A stretch of DNA of 64,000 nucleotides from Mucilaginibacter corticis (GTDB lineage Bacteria; Bacteroidota; Bacteroidia; Sphingobacteriales; Sphingobacteriaceae): assembly GCF_007558865.1 (NCBI RefSeq), contig NZ_VLPK01000001.1:310001-374000 (forward strand), in the 5' to 3' direction. A model generated the notes under the pieces. It worked only from the letters and a program-made list of their open reading frames with translations. It did no database searches and had not been told where the DNA came from. Within the stretch, counting starts at the first letter, position 1; the number at the start of each line of letters is the position of its first letter. The position numbers and the translations under genes are program-made. Below, in pieces: positions 1-8,447 of this stretch.

Positions 1-68
1 GTTAGGTTTTGAGCGTGAAGGCTGGCTATTGGTAATGCTAAAAGAAATACAAGCAACAGTTTTTTCAT
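1..68 (-). CDS. Secreted protein, N-terminal fragment (runs off the window edge)
   Basis: Only the first 22 codons are present. They read as a typical signal peptide: MKKLLLVFLLALPIASLHAQ, with a basic start, a hydrophobic core and an A-Q cleavage context common in Bacteroidota. The mature protein lies outside the window, so no function can be given. The gene diverges from mraZ and the two share the intergenic region 69-305. Confidence 0.6.
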   Translation of the reverse strand, partial: MKKLLLVFLLALPIASLHAQNL

Positions 69-191
69 GGTTTATGTAAAGGTTAGGCGCTTACTAAGCT
101 CTTAAATTTTCTGATAAAATCCTCAAATTCTTGTTCATTTTAAAAGCTATCAATCAGGTAGTTAAAAAATCGGTCATTAGATTTTAGCTAA

Positions 192-262
192 AAAGTGGGA
201 GAAAAATACATCAAAATAATGTTGAAAACTTTTTAGTGGTAAAATGTGTCACAAAGTGGTAA
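192..262 (+). promoter_or_regulatory. Probable MraZ operator: three 10-bp-spaced GTG boxes plus a distal box
   Basis: Seen: three consecutive 10-bp units begin at 233 (TTAGTGGTAA), 243 (AATGTGTCAC) and 253 (AAAGTGGTAA). GTG recurs exactly at 236, 246 and 256. A fourth box, AAAGTGGGAG, begins at 192, 41 bp upstream of the first. Known: MraZ proteins bind short direct repeats of the AAAGTGK or TGGGN type, one helical turn apart, in front of their own operon. Inferred: this is the autoregulatory operator of the dcw cluster. A loose TAnnTTT-like hexamer at 271-277 could be the -7 element just downstream. Confidence 0.65.
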
Positions 263-305
263 AACTAATTTACTTTTACGTTACCAAAATTGTCTAAGTG
301 TAATT

Positions 306-770
306 ATGTCAAATTTTTTAGGTGAATTTGATTGTAAACTGGATGTCAAAGGGCGTATGATGATACCCGTTGGCCTCAAAAAACAGCTTCCGGAAGCTGT
401 AAGTGAGGGGCTTGTCATCAATCGTGGCTTTGAGAAGCATTTGGTTATTTACACCCGTAAAGAATGGGATAAGATAGTTGAGGACCTGAGTAAACTGAAC
501 TCGTATGAGAAAAAAACGCGCGAGTTTATCCGGTATTTCACCCGCGGCGCGTCAGAATTACCGCTGGATAGCGCGGGCAGGGTGCTTTTGCCTAAGTCAT
601 TATTAGAGTACGCTGGCATTAATACCGATGTGGTGTTATCATGCCAGTTTAATAAAATAGAAGTTTGGGCCAAGGATGCTTACGATGCGCAGCTGGATGA
701 TGAGCCTGAAAACTTTGCAAACCTTGCCGAAGAGGTGATGGGTAATGCAGGAAGGGGAAATAATGAGTAA
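306..770 (+). CDS. mraZ: Division/cell wall cluster transcriptional regulator MraZ
   Basis: First gene of the dcw cluster; a DNA-binding protein with two AbrB-like SpoVT domains that autoregulates the operon. The sequence from MSNFLGEFDCKLDVKGRMM is typical of MraZ, and the second repeat contains the matching LDSAGRVLLP motif (about residues 98-107). An in-frame ATG at 246 would add 20 residues. It is rejected because it lies inside the 10-bp repeat array and the added residues are not MraZ-like. From 306 the protein is 154 aa, the usual family size. It overlaps rsmH by 8 nt, or 26 nt if rsmH starts at 745. Confidence 0.95.
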   Translation: MSNFLGEFDCKLDVKGRMMIPVGLKKQLPEAVSEGLVINRGFEKHLVIYTRKEWDKIVEDLSKLNSYEKKTREFIRYFTRGASELPLDSAGRVLLPKSLLEYAGINTDVVLSCQFNKIEVWAKDAYDAQLDDEPENFANLAEEVMGNAGRGNNE

Positions 771-1665
771 TTATCATAACCCCGTAATGCTGCAGGAGTG
801 CATTGAAGGATTGGATATCCGCAAGGATGGTACCTATGTTGACGTAACCTTTGGTGGCGGCGGTCATTCAAAGGAGATATTGAAACACCTGGGTAAAGAC
901 GGCAGGTTGCTGGCTTTTGACCAGGATGCCGATGCGCAGCAAAATTTGATAGATGATAAACGCTTTGTGTTTATCGATCAGAATTTCAGGTACCTGAAAA
1001 ATTTTTGCCGCTTGCATGGTGCTATCCCGGTTAGTGGGATCCTGGCAGATCTGGGTGTATCGTCATACCAGTTTGATCAGGCCGAGCGTGGTTTTTCTAT
1101 CCGTTTTGATGCCGAGTTGGATATGCGGATGAACCAGGCGTCTGAGTTGACCGCCAAACAGGTTGTGAATACCTATAGCGAGGCTGATCTGCATCGCATT
1201 TTTGGTATATACGGCGAGATCCAGAACGCAAAATCGCTGGCCAATACCGTGGTGACTGCCCGGTTGAACGCCCCGATAGTAACCGTAGCGGATCTGAAAA
1301 ACGCGATAGCCGACAGGATCCCCCGGGGGAAAGAAAATAAATACCTGGCGCAGGTTTTCCAGGCGCTAAGGATAGAGGTTAACCAGGAGTTGGAAGCGCT
1401 GAAGGATTTTTTAATTCAATCGGCAGAGGTGTTGGAGTCGGGCGGCAGGCTGGTGGTGATGTCTTACCACTCGTTAGAGGACAGACTGGTAAAAAACTTC
1501 ATTGCCAAAGGCAAATTTAGCGGCGAGGTGGAAAAGGATTTCTTTGGTAACGACCAAAAACCGTTTGACGCGGTAAGCCGCGGCGCGATAACCGCCACGG
1601 CCGACGAGATAACAGTTAATAACAGGGCACGCAGTGCAAAATTAAGAATAGCAATAAAGAAATGA
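763..1665 (+). CDS. rsmH: 16S rRNA (cytosine(1402)-N(4))-methyltransferase RsmH
   Basis: SAM-dependent methyltransferase that makes m4C1402 in the ribosomal P site. From the chosen start it reads MSNYHNPVMLQECIEGL, the conserved RsmH N-terminus. The SAM-binding motif DVTFGGGGHSKEIL follows at about residues 27-40, and the C-terminal SYHSLEDRLVKNF motif is present. An in-frame ATG at 745 adds only six residues; 763 is preferred because the YHNPVML motif begins there and AGGAAGGGG lies directly upstream. 300 aa, standard length. It overlaps mraZ by 8 nt and the next gene by 4 nt (ATGA). Confidence 0.95.
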   Translation: MSNYHNPVMLQECIEGLDIRKDGTYVDVTFGGGGHSKEILKHLGKDGRLLAFDQDADAQQNLIDDKRFVFIDQNFRYLKNFCRLHGAIPVSGILADLGVSSYQFDQAERGFSIRFDAELDMRMNQASELTAKQVVNTYSEADLHRIFGIYGEIQNAKSLANTVVTARLNAPIVTVADLKNAIADRIPRGKENKYLAQVFQALRIEVNQELEALKDFLIQSAEVLESGGRLVVMSYHSLEDRLVKNFIAKGKFSGEVEKDFFGNDQKPFDAVSRGAITATADEITVNNRARSAKLRIAIKK

Positions 1666-2069
1666 CCAATCGTTTACGCACGGAAATTGAGGAAGAAGAG
1701 CAGGAGCGCGAATTGATCGTGGAGGAAAAACCTGTAAAGGAAATTCCGGATAACTTCTTTACCAAATTTTTTACCAGGGAGTTTATCACCACTGATGAAG
1801 CTACCCGTGCCTTGCCGTTCGTTTTGTATTTGTCATTGCTGGGAATGATCTATATCGGTAATCGTCATTTGGCCGAAAAGAACATCCGTGATATTGATAA
1901 GCTAACCAAAGAGGTTCATGAACTGAACTGGGAATATAAAGTAACCAAGGCCGATCTGGCTTATAAAAGTACATTATCAGAAGTGGCAAAGCGTGTAGAT
2001 ACTTTAGGGATAAGGGAATCTATACAGCCGGCACAAAAAATAACAGTAAAGGAGAATGATGCGCCATGA
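1662..2069 (+). CDS. FtsL-like cell division protein
   Basis: 135 aa bitopic protein: a charged, glutamate-rich cytoplasmic segment (about residues 1-45), one hydrophobic segment (about 49-66, ALPFVLYLSLLGMIYIG), then a periplasmic coiled-coil-like stretch rich in Leu and Lys. Its position between rsmH and the PBP gene, its size and its topology match FtsL, which works with FtsQ and FtsB to activate the FtsW-PBP pair. FtsL sequences diverge strongly, so the call rests on position and topology. Overlaps of 4 nt on both sides indicate translational coupling. Confidence 0.8.
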   Translation: MTNRLRTEIEEEEQERELIVEEKPVKEIPDNFFTKFFTREFITTDEATRALPFVLYLSLLGMIYIGNRHLAEKNIRDIDKLTKEVHELNWEYKVTKADLAYKSTLSEVAKRVDTLGIRESIQPAQKITVKENDAP

Positions 2070-4192
2070 GTATCAGGACCAACATATTGCTTCGCGTGTA
2101 CCTGGCCTTTGGCCTGATACTGCTTTTTGCGCTTGCCGTAATGATACAGATGTACCGCCTGCAATTTATACAGGGTAATAAATGGAAGTCTATGGCTTCT
2201 AAACTATCAACCCGGTATGAAAATATTGAGGCTACGCGCGGTAACATCTATTCTGTTGATGGTAGTTTACTGGCAACATCAGTTCCTGAATATGAATTGC
2301 ACATGGATATGTTTGCCGGTGGTATTGCAGACGATAAAGCTTTTTATGGCAAGGTAGATTCGCTGGCGTTTAAACTGGCGCAGCTTTACCCGGATAAATC
2401 AGAAAAACAATATTCACGCATGCTGCGCGATGCACGTAAAGACAGCTCGCGTTACCAGCTGATCAGGCGTAAGGTAAGTTTCCATGACCTGAAGAAGATC
2501 CGCAAGTTCCCCATTTTTAATATGGGTAAATATAAGGGCGGCTTAATTGTATTGCAGCAAAACAAACGCATTCTGCCATTCCAATCTTTGGCGCAGCGTA
2601 CCATAGGTTATAAAAACGATAACGTAAAAAATGCGGTTGGTTTAGAAGGTGCTTACGCCAGCTACATCAATGGCGAAAACGGCAAACGCCTGATGCAGCG
2701 CATTGCAGGTGGTGTATATGTACCTGTTAATGATGATGAAGACGAAGTTGAAGCGAAAGATGGCGCAGACATTATATCAACCATTAACGTTAACTACCAG
2801 GACGTAGCGCAAAAGGCTTTGCTCAAACAACTGGATAGTATCCAGGCTGATTTTGGTACAGTTGTGCTGATGGAAGTTGCCACAGGCGAAGTGAGGGCCA
2901 TTGCCAATTTTACCCGCACTAAAGATGGCAGTTACCAGGAAAAATTCAACTACGCCATAGGTTACGAGGCCGAGCCGGGTTCTACATTCAAACTGGCATC
3001 ATACATGGCTATGTTGGATGACCATAAGATAGATACCAGCACCATGGTGGATATTATGCATGGCGGTCCATATGAGATATACAACCCGCGTAACGGGCGT
3101 GTGGTATTAAAAATAAAGGATGCCGAGGATGAAGGCGGCGTGGTAAGCGCCCGTCGTGCTTTTGAAAAATCGTCGAATATTGGCGCGGCTAAATTAGTTT
3201 ACAGGGCTTATGGCAGTAACCCATCGGCGTTTACCGATAAGTTATACGGCTGGCATTTAAATGAGCGGAACGGGCTGCAAATTGCGGGCGAAGGGTTTCC
3301 GTTGATTAAAACGCCGAAGTCAAAATCATGGAACAATTTGCAAAGTTTATCGCAGATAGCTTATGGCTACGAGTCTAAATTATCGCCATTGCAAATGCTG
3401 ACCTTTTATAACTCGATAGCCAACAACGGCAAAATGATCTCGCCGATCTTCGTAAAGGAGATCAGGAGCATGGGTAATACGGTTGAGCATTTCAATACGA
3501 AAGTGCTTAATCCGCAGGTATGCTCGCCCGAGGCTTTGGCTAAAGTAAAAGGTTTATTGGAAGGTGTGGTTGAAGAAGGTACGGGTAAAACGCATATTAA
3601 AAATAAACTGTACAGCGTTGCGGGTAAAACCGGTACCGCGCAGATAGCCAATGGCAGCAAAGGTTATGGCGAGAAAAACTCGCATCAGGCATCATTCTGT
3701 GGTTATTTCCCGGCAGATCATCCAAAATATTCTATGATCGTGGTGATCAGTAACCCGCGTGTGGGTCTTCATTTGGCGGCTTGGGTGGCCGGCCCGGTAT
3801 TCCGCAAAATAGCCGACAGGGTTTTCGCCAGCGACCTGGAGATCAATCATACCCAGCCTGCGCATCTGGTGGGTAATACCACAATGCCAAGGATCAAACA
3901 GGGCAATGTGGCTGCGTTAAAACAGGTGTACAGCAAATTGGGTGTTAAGCCGCTGTACGCATCGGCCAATACAGGTTTAGATACCAGCAGTGGTATCCCG
4001 TACGAAGAAAATAAATACAAAACAGGTACCGTACCTACCGTAACAGGTATGGGATTGAGCGATGCATTATACCTGCTGGGTAATGCCGGCTATAAAGTAA
4101 GTGTGAAGGGAAGCGGCGTAGTAACGGCACAGTCTGTTACCGGCGGAAGTGTTATACCAAAAGGATCAAAAATTACCATAGAGCTGCAATGA
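2066..4192 (+). CDS. ftsI: Class B penicillin-binding protein (FtsI type) with C-terminal PASTA domain
   Basis: Septal peptidoglycan transpeptidase, membrane-anchored by one N-terminal segment (about residues 9-29). The dimerisation domain follows, then the transpeptidase domain with all three active-site motifs: STFK with Ser306 as nucleophile, SSN at 369-371, and KTGT at 521-524. The C-terminus (about 655-708) is a PASTA domain, PTVTGMGLSDALYLLGNAGY onward, preceded by a weaker PASTA-like segment near 608-635. PASTA tails bind peptidoglycan or muropeptides and are usual in Bacteroidota FtsI. 708 aa. It overlaps both neighbours by 4 nt. Confidence 0.95.
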   Translation: MSIRTNILLRVYLAFGLILLFALAVMIQMYRLQFIQGNKWKSMASKLSTRYENIEATRGNIYSVDGSLLATSVPEYELHMDMFAGGIADDKAFYGKVDSLAFKLAQLYPDKSEKQYSRMLRDARKDSSRYQLIRRKVSFHDLKKIRKFPIFNMGKYKGGLIVLQQNKRILPFQSLAQRTIGYKNDNVKNAVGLEGAYASYINGENGKRLMQRIAGGVYVPVNDDEDEVEAKDGADIISTINVNYQDVAQKALLKQLDSIQADFGTVVLMEVATGEVRAIANFTRTKDGSYQEKFNYAIGYEAEPGSTFKLASYMAMLDDHKIDTSTMVDIMHGGPYEIYNPRNGRVVLKIKDAEDEGGVVSARRAFEKSSNIGAAKLVYRAYGSNPSAFTDKLYGWHLNERNGLQIAGEGFPLIKTPKSKSWNNLQSLSQIAYGYESKLSPLQMLTFYNSIANNGKMISPIFVKEIRSMGNTVEHFNTKVLNPQVCSPEALAKVKGLLEGVVEEGTGKTHIKNKLYSVAGKTGTAQIANGSKGYGEKNSHQASFCGYFPADHPKYSMIVVISNPRVGLHLAAWVAGPVFRKIADRVFASDLEINHTQPAHLVGNTTMPRIKQGNVAALKQVYSKLGVKPLYASANTGLDTSSGIPYEENKYKTGTVPTVTGMGLSDALYLLGNAGYKVSVKGSGVVTAQSVTGGSVIPKGSKITIELQ

Positions 4193-5649
4193 AGTACCTG
4201 AGCGACATATTAACCGGACTGCCATTTACCGAGCTACAAGGCGCGGCAGATGTGGAGATCAGCGCTGTGGTGTTTGATTCGCGCAAAGTTGTGCCCGGTT
4301 CATTGTTCGTTGCAGTAAAAGGTACACAGGTTGACGGGCATGATTACATTGAAAAAGCCATACAAGACGGCGCGGTTGCAGTAATATGCGAGGAACTGCC
4401 CGGCCGTACAGCCAATGAGGTTGATTTTTTAATGGTGGCTAATTCGGCAGTGGCGTTGGGTATTGTTGCCGCTAATTTTTATGATAACCCATCGGCTAAA
4501 TTAAAGCTGGTAGGCGTAACCGGTACTAATGGCAAAACTACCATAGCTACGTTGTTGTACCAGTTGTTTCGTGATATGGGGTATAAATGCGGACTGCTGT
4601 CTACGGTAGAAAACCAGGTAAATGGCAAAGTTATCCCCTCAACCCATACTACGCCCGACCCGGTAGAATTGAACAAGCTGTTGGACGAGATGGTGAACCA
4701 GGGTTGCGATTACTGCTTTATGGAGGTAAGCTCGCACGCGGTAGCGCAGCACCGTATTGAGGGTTTACGTTTTGCAGGAGGAATATTTTCAAACCTGACG
4801 CATGATCATCTGGATTACCATAAAACGTTTGAAAATTATCTGAAGGCTAAAAAAGCATTTTTTGACGGTTTGTCAAAAAACGCGTTTGCCTTAACCAATA
4901 TCGATGATAAGAATGGCAACGTAATGTTGCAAAATACTAAAGCCCATAAAAAAAGCTATGCCTTAAAAAGCATGGCCGATTATAAGGGCAAGATCCTTGA
5001 AAATCAGTTTGGCGGCTTATTGCTGCGGATAGACAACGAGGAGGTTTGGTTTAAAATGGTAGGCTCGTTTAACGCGTACAATCTGCTGGCTGTTTATGCT
5101 GCCGCGATGCTGCTTGACCAGGATAAAGCTAAAGTTTTAACCAGCCTGAGTAAACTATCGGGTGCCGAAGGCAGGTTTGATTATGTGGTAGCACCAAACA
5201 AGGTTATCGGTATTGTTGACTATGCCCATACGCCCGACGCTGTACAGAACGTGTTAAGTACGATACATAATATCCGCAAGGGAAATGAGCAGGTAATAAC
5301 CGTAATAGGCTGTGGCGGCGACAGGGACAAAACCAAGCGCCCGGTAATGGCAAAGGTGGCCTGCGAGTGGAGCGATAAAGTGATCCTGACGTCGGACAAC
5401 CCGCGTTCTGAAGATCCTTTACAGATCATCAGGGATATGGAAGAAGGCGTGCCGGTGATGAAAAAATTCAATGTGGCAAGCATAGTTGACAGGCGTGAGG
5501 CCATACAAACAGCTTGCAAACTGGCACAGCCGGGAGACATTATCCTGCTGGCCGGAAAAGGGCACGAAAAATACCAGGAAATAAAAGGTGTGAAAAATCA
5601 CTTTGACGATAAAGAAGAGTTGCTGAACCAGTTTAAACAGATGGGATAA
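4189..5649 (+). CDS. murE: UDP-MurNAc-L-Ala-D-Glu:meso-diaminopimelate ligase MurE
   Basis: Cytoplasmic ATP-dependent ligase that adds the third residue of the peptidoglycan stem peptide. The P-loop GVTGTNGKTT is present with Lys116. The substrate signature DNPR at residues 403-406 is the one found in meso-diaminopimelate-adding enzymes, not lysine-adding ones, which agrees with dapA in the same window. 486 aa, usual length. mraY starts immediately after the stop codon with no gap. Confidence 0.96.
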   Translation: MKYLSDILTGLPFTELQGAADVEISAVVFDSRKVVPGSLFVAVKGTQVDGHDYIEKAIQDGAVAVICEELPGRTANEVDFLMVANSAVALGIVAANFYDNPSAKLKLVGVTGTNGKTTIATLLYQLFRDMGYKCGLLSTVENQVNGKVIPSTHTTPDPVELNKLLDEMVNQGCDYCFMEVSSHAVAQHRIEGLRFAGGIFSNLTHDHLDYHKTFENYLKAKKAFFDGLSKNAFALTNIDDKNGNVMLQNTKAHKKSYALKSMADYKGKILENQFGGLLLRIDNEEVWFKMVGSFNAYNLLAVYAAAMLLDQDKAKVLTSLSKLSGAEGRFDYVVAPNKVIGIVDYAHTPDAVQNVLSTIHNIRKGNEQVITVIGCGGDRDKTKRPVMAKVACEWSDKVILTSDNPRSEDPLQIIRDMEEGVPVMKKFNVASIVDRREAIQTACKLAQPGDIILLAGKGHEKYQEIKGVKNHFDDKEELLNQFKQMG

Positions 5650-6891
5650 ATGCTATACTATTTATTTACATACTTATACAAAAATTATAGCATTCCGGGG
5701 ACGGGGGTGTTTCAGTACATCACGTTCCGGATGGCTATGGCAGTTATCGCGTCGTTAATTGTGACAACCGTTTATGGCCGCCGCTTAATTGATTACCTGC
5801 GCTACAAGCAGGTAGGCGAAACCGTGCGTAACCTTGGTTTAGAGGGACAGATGCAAAAGGCGGGTACGCCAACTATGGGTGGTATCATTATCATCATGGG
5901 TATTTTAATACCAACGCTGTTGTTTGCCAAGATCGATAATATATACATCATCATGATGCTGATAACAACGGTATGGCTGGGCATTATCGGTTTTTTAGAC
6001 GATTACATCAAAGTATTTAAAAAGAATAAAGAAGGCCTGGCGGGAAGGTTTAAAATTACGGGGCAGGTAGGTTTGGCGCTCATCATTGGGTTTATTATGT
6101 ACAATAATAAAAACATCACCATCAGGCAAGAAGTGAAATTGCCGGTGCAGTATGATGCCAAGATCGATTTCCACATGAAGGGTAACAAGCCCATTTTAAC
6201 GCAGGATGTAAAATCGACCAAAACAACTTTACCATTCTATAAAAACAACGAGTTTGACTATGGCAAAGTCTTGAAGTTTTTAGGTACAGGTTATGAAAGA
6301 TACACGCTGGTAGTGTTCTTGTTCTTTGTGATCCTGATCATTACGGCCATATCAAACGGGGCCAATATTACCGACGGTATTGACGGGTTAGCCACGGGCA
6401 CGTCCGCAATAATCGGTATCACGCTGGCTATACTGGCTTATGTATCGGGTAACTATATCATATCCGATTACCTGAATATCATGTACATCCCCAACTCGGG
6501 CGAACTGGTGATTTTTGCCGGTGCCTTTGTGGGTGCCTGCGTTGGCTTTTTATGGTACAATGCTTACCCCGCCCAGGTTTTTATGGGCGATACAGGTAGT
6601 TTGACCATTGGCGGAATCATAGCCGTATTTGCCATCCTGATCCGCAAGGAACTGTTGCTGCCATTGCTGTGCGGGATCTTTCTGGTAGAGAACGTTTCGG
6701 TAATGATGCAGGTAGGCTGGTTCAAGTACACCCGCAAAAAATACGGCGAAGGCAGGCGGATATTTTTAATGTCGCCATTGCATCACCACTATCAAAAAAA
6801 GGGTTTCCACGAAGCAAAGATCGTTACCCGCTTCTGGATCCTGGGCATCATGCTGGCGATATTGACATTTATAACACTGAAACTAAGGTAA
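5650..6891 (+). CDS. mraY: Phospho-MurNAc-pentapeptide transferase MraY
   Basis: Integral membrane enzyme that transfers phospho-MurNAc-pentapeptide to undecaprenyl phosphate, giving lipid I. It is highly hydrophobic with about ten membrane segments. Conserved motifs are GTPTMGG near residue 74, FLDDYIKV near 117, [10 protein letters not shown] near 239-248 and [11 protein letters not shown] near 377. Compared with the roughly 360-aa E. coli enzyme it has a polar insert of about 50 residues (about 157-208) between membrane segments, a usual feature of Bacteroidota MraY. The stop codon TAA abuts a C-rich repeat that fills the gap to murD. Confidence 0.96.
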   Translation: MLYYLFTYLYKNYSIPGTGVFQYITFRMAMAVIASLIVTTVYGRRLIDYLRYKQVGETVRNLGLEGQMQKAGTPTMGGIIIIMGILIPTLLFAKIDNIYIIMMLITTVWLGIIGFLDDYIKVFKKNKEGLAGRFKITGQVGLALIIGFIMYNNKNITIRQEVKLPVQYDAKIDFHMKGNKPILTQDVKSTKTTLPFYKNNEFDYGKVLKFLGTGYERYTLVVFLFFVILIITAISNGANITDGIDGLATGTSAIIGITLAILAYVSGNYIISDYLNIMYIPNSGELVIFAGAFVGACVGFLWYNAYPAQVFMGDTGSLTIGGIIAVFAILIRKELLLPLLCGIFLVENVSVMMQVGWFKYTRKKYGEGRRIFLMSPLHHHYQKKGFHEAKIVTRFWILGIMLAILTFITLKLR

Positions 6892-6972
6892 GCCCCTACC
6901 CCCTGAAGGGGGAACAAGAGGGCGCATAAAATATTAATGAATTTAAATTCCCCCTTTAGGGGGTTAGGGGGC
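6892..6972. repeat. C-rich inverted-repeat element, copy 1 (mraY-murD)
   Basis: Left arm 6892-6915 (GCCCCTACCCCCTGAAGGGG onward) begins directly after the mraY stop. Right arm 6949-6972 is its approximate reverse complement and ends 2 nt before the murD ATG. The AT-rich centre contains AACAAGAGGGC and ATAAAATATTAAT, both also present in the centre of the murD-ftsW copy, so the two intergenic regions are copies of one element. Each arm can fold as CCCCCT/AGGGGG. Confidence 0.8.
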
Positions 6973-6974
6973 AA

Positions 6975-8360
6975 ATGAGCACAAACAACAACATATCACT
7001 TCAAAAGCCCCCCATTCAGGGGGCGGGGGGGGCTATAGCCATCCTCGGTGCCGGCGAAAGCGGTGTGGGTGCGGCGTACCTTGCCCAACAGCAGGGATAT
7101 GATGTTTTTGTGTCAGACTTTGGCGCTATAGCGCCACATTATAAAGAGCAGTTACAGGGCTGGGGTATCCGCTTTGAAGAAAAGCAACATACCGAAAGCG
7201 AGATACTGGCTGCTGTCGAGGTGATCAAAAGCCCGGGTATCCCTGATAAGGCGCCGATCATCAAAAAGATAAAGGAAAAGAATATCCCGGTTATCTCTGA
7301 GATAGAGTTTGCGGGCAGATACACAGACGCTAAGATCATCGGTATTACCGGGTCTAACGGTAAAACCACCACTACCAGCCTCACCCATTTTATCCTGAAA
7401 AACGCGGGATTAAATGTTGGGCTGGCAGGTAACATAGGTAAAAGCTTTGCCTACCAGGTAGCTACCGAAAAGTATGATTGCTACGTGCTTGAGCTAAGCA
7501 GCTTTATGCTGGATGATATGTACCGGTTTAAAACAGATATAGCGGTGCTGCTAAACATCACGCCCGACCATCTGGACAGGTATGAGTATAAAATGGAAAA
7601 CTACGTGGCGTCAAAGTTCCGCATTACGCAGAACCAGACCGCAGGCGATGTATTTATTTACTGTGCCGACGACCCGGAAACCATAAAAGGAATGGAAGGC
7701 CGCACGTTCGCGGCAAAGCAGTATCCATTTTCTATAGAGAAAAAAATAACAACGGGAGCATATCTCGAAAACGACAATATTGTCATAAACACACCACAAG
7801 AACATTTTGAAATGTCAATTAACGAACTGGCCCTGCAAGGCAAGCACAACATCTACAACTCTATGGCATCGGGCATAGTGGCAAAAGTGCTGGAATTACG
7901 CAACGATACCCTGCGCGAAAGCATGGCCACGTTCAAGAATATTGAACACAGGCTTGAGTCTGTAGGTAAGATCTCAGGCATAAGTTTCATTAATGATTCA
8001 AAAGCTACCAACGTTAATTCAACATGGTACGCGCTGGAAAGCATGACCAGCGATGTGGTGCTGATATTGGGCGGTGTTGACAAAGGTAACGACTATACCA
8101 TGTTGAAGGACCTGGTTAAGCAAAAGGTAAAAGCCATAGTTTGCCTGGGTAAAGACAACCAGCGCATTCATGACGCTTTTGAGGGTGATGTAGATGTGAT
8201 CGTCAATACATCATCGGCAGCAGAAGCAGCACAAACCGCCTATCACCTGGCAACAAAAGGCGACACCGTACTATTGTCACCTGCCTGTGCAAGCTTTGAT
8301 CTGTTCAAAAATTACGAAGACCGCGGCAATCAGTTTAAGGCAGCTGTAAAAGAATTGTAG
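6975..8360 (+). CDS. murD: UDP-N-acetylmuramoylalanine-D-glutamate ligase MurD
   Basis: Cytoplasmic ATP-dependent ligase that adds D-Glu to UDP-MurNAc-L-Ala. The Rossmann-like start IAILGAGESGVGAAYLA begins about residue 22. The ATP-binding GITGSNGKTTTT follows with Lys130, then NITPDHLDRY and the C-terminal domain with NDSKATN. Odd: about 20 residues precede the normal MurD N-terminus. Most of them (roughly KPPIQGAGGA) are encoded by a C-rich repeat at 7007-7033, and no methionine codon lies between the repeat and IAILGAGESG, so the repeat seems to be translated. 461 aa. The stop TAG directly abuts the next C-rich repeat. Confidence 0.94.
   Translation: MSTNNNISLQKPPIQGAGGAIAILGAGESGVGAAYLAQQQGYDVFVSDFGAIAPHYKEQLQGWGIRFEEKQHTESEILAAVEVIKSPGIPDKAPIIKKIKEKNIPVISEIEFAGRYTDAKIIGITGSNGKTTTTSLTHFILKNAGLNVGLAGNIGKSFAYQVATEKYDCYVLELSSFMLDDMYRFKTDIAVLLNITPDHLDRYEYKMENYVASKFRITQNQTAGDVFIYCADDPETIKGMEGRTFAAKQYPFSIEKKITTGAYLENDNIVINTPQEHFEMSINELALQGKHNIYNSMASGIVAKVLELRNDTLRESMATFKNIEHRLESVGKISGISFINDSKATNVNSTWYALESMTSDVVLILGGVDKGNDYTMLKDLVKQKVKAIVCLGKDNQRIHDAFEGDVDVIVNTSSAAEAAQTAYHLATKGDTVLLSPACASFDLFKNYEDRGNQFKAAVKEL
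7007..7033. repeat. C-rich repeat arm inside the 5' coding end of murD
   Basis: GCCCCCCATTCAGGGGGCGG onward matches the right-arm form of the neighbouring C-rich elements (CCCCCnTTnAGGGGG followed by a G-run). It lies inside the murD reading frame, ahead of the conserved N-terminus, and keeps the frame open. Confidence 0.75.
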
Positions 8361-8445
8361 GCCCCCTTAACCCCCTAAAGGGGGAACAAGAGGGCAAAAA
8401 AATAAAATATTAATCAAAAAACTCCCCCTTTAAGGGGTTTGGGGC
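8361..8445. repeat. C-rich inverted-repeat element, copy 2 (murD-ftsW)
   Basis: Left arm 8361-8387 begins at the first base after the murD TAG. Right arm 8423-8445 ends 2 nt before the ftsW ATG. The centre shares AACAAGAGGGC and ATAAAATATTAAT with the mraY-murD copy. The hairpins within the arms could act as RNA processing or stability elements in the dcw transcript. Confidence 0.8.
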
Positions 8446-8447
8446 TA

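Noticed and set aside
246..305. Upstream ATG extending mraZ by 20 residues
   Set aside because: Overlaps the 10-bp operator repeats, and the added residues do not resemble any MraZ N-terminus.
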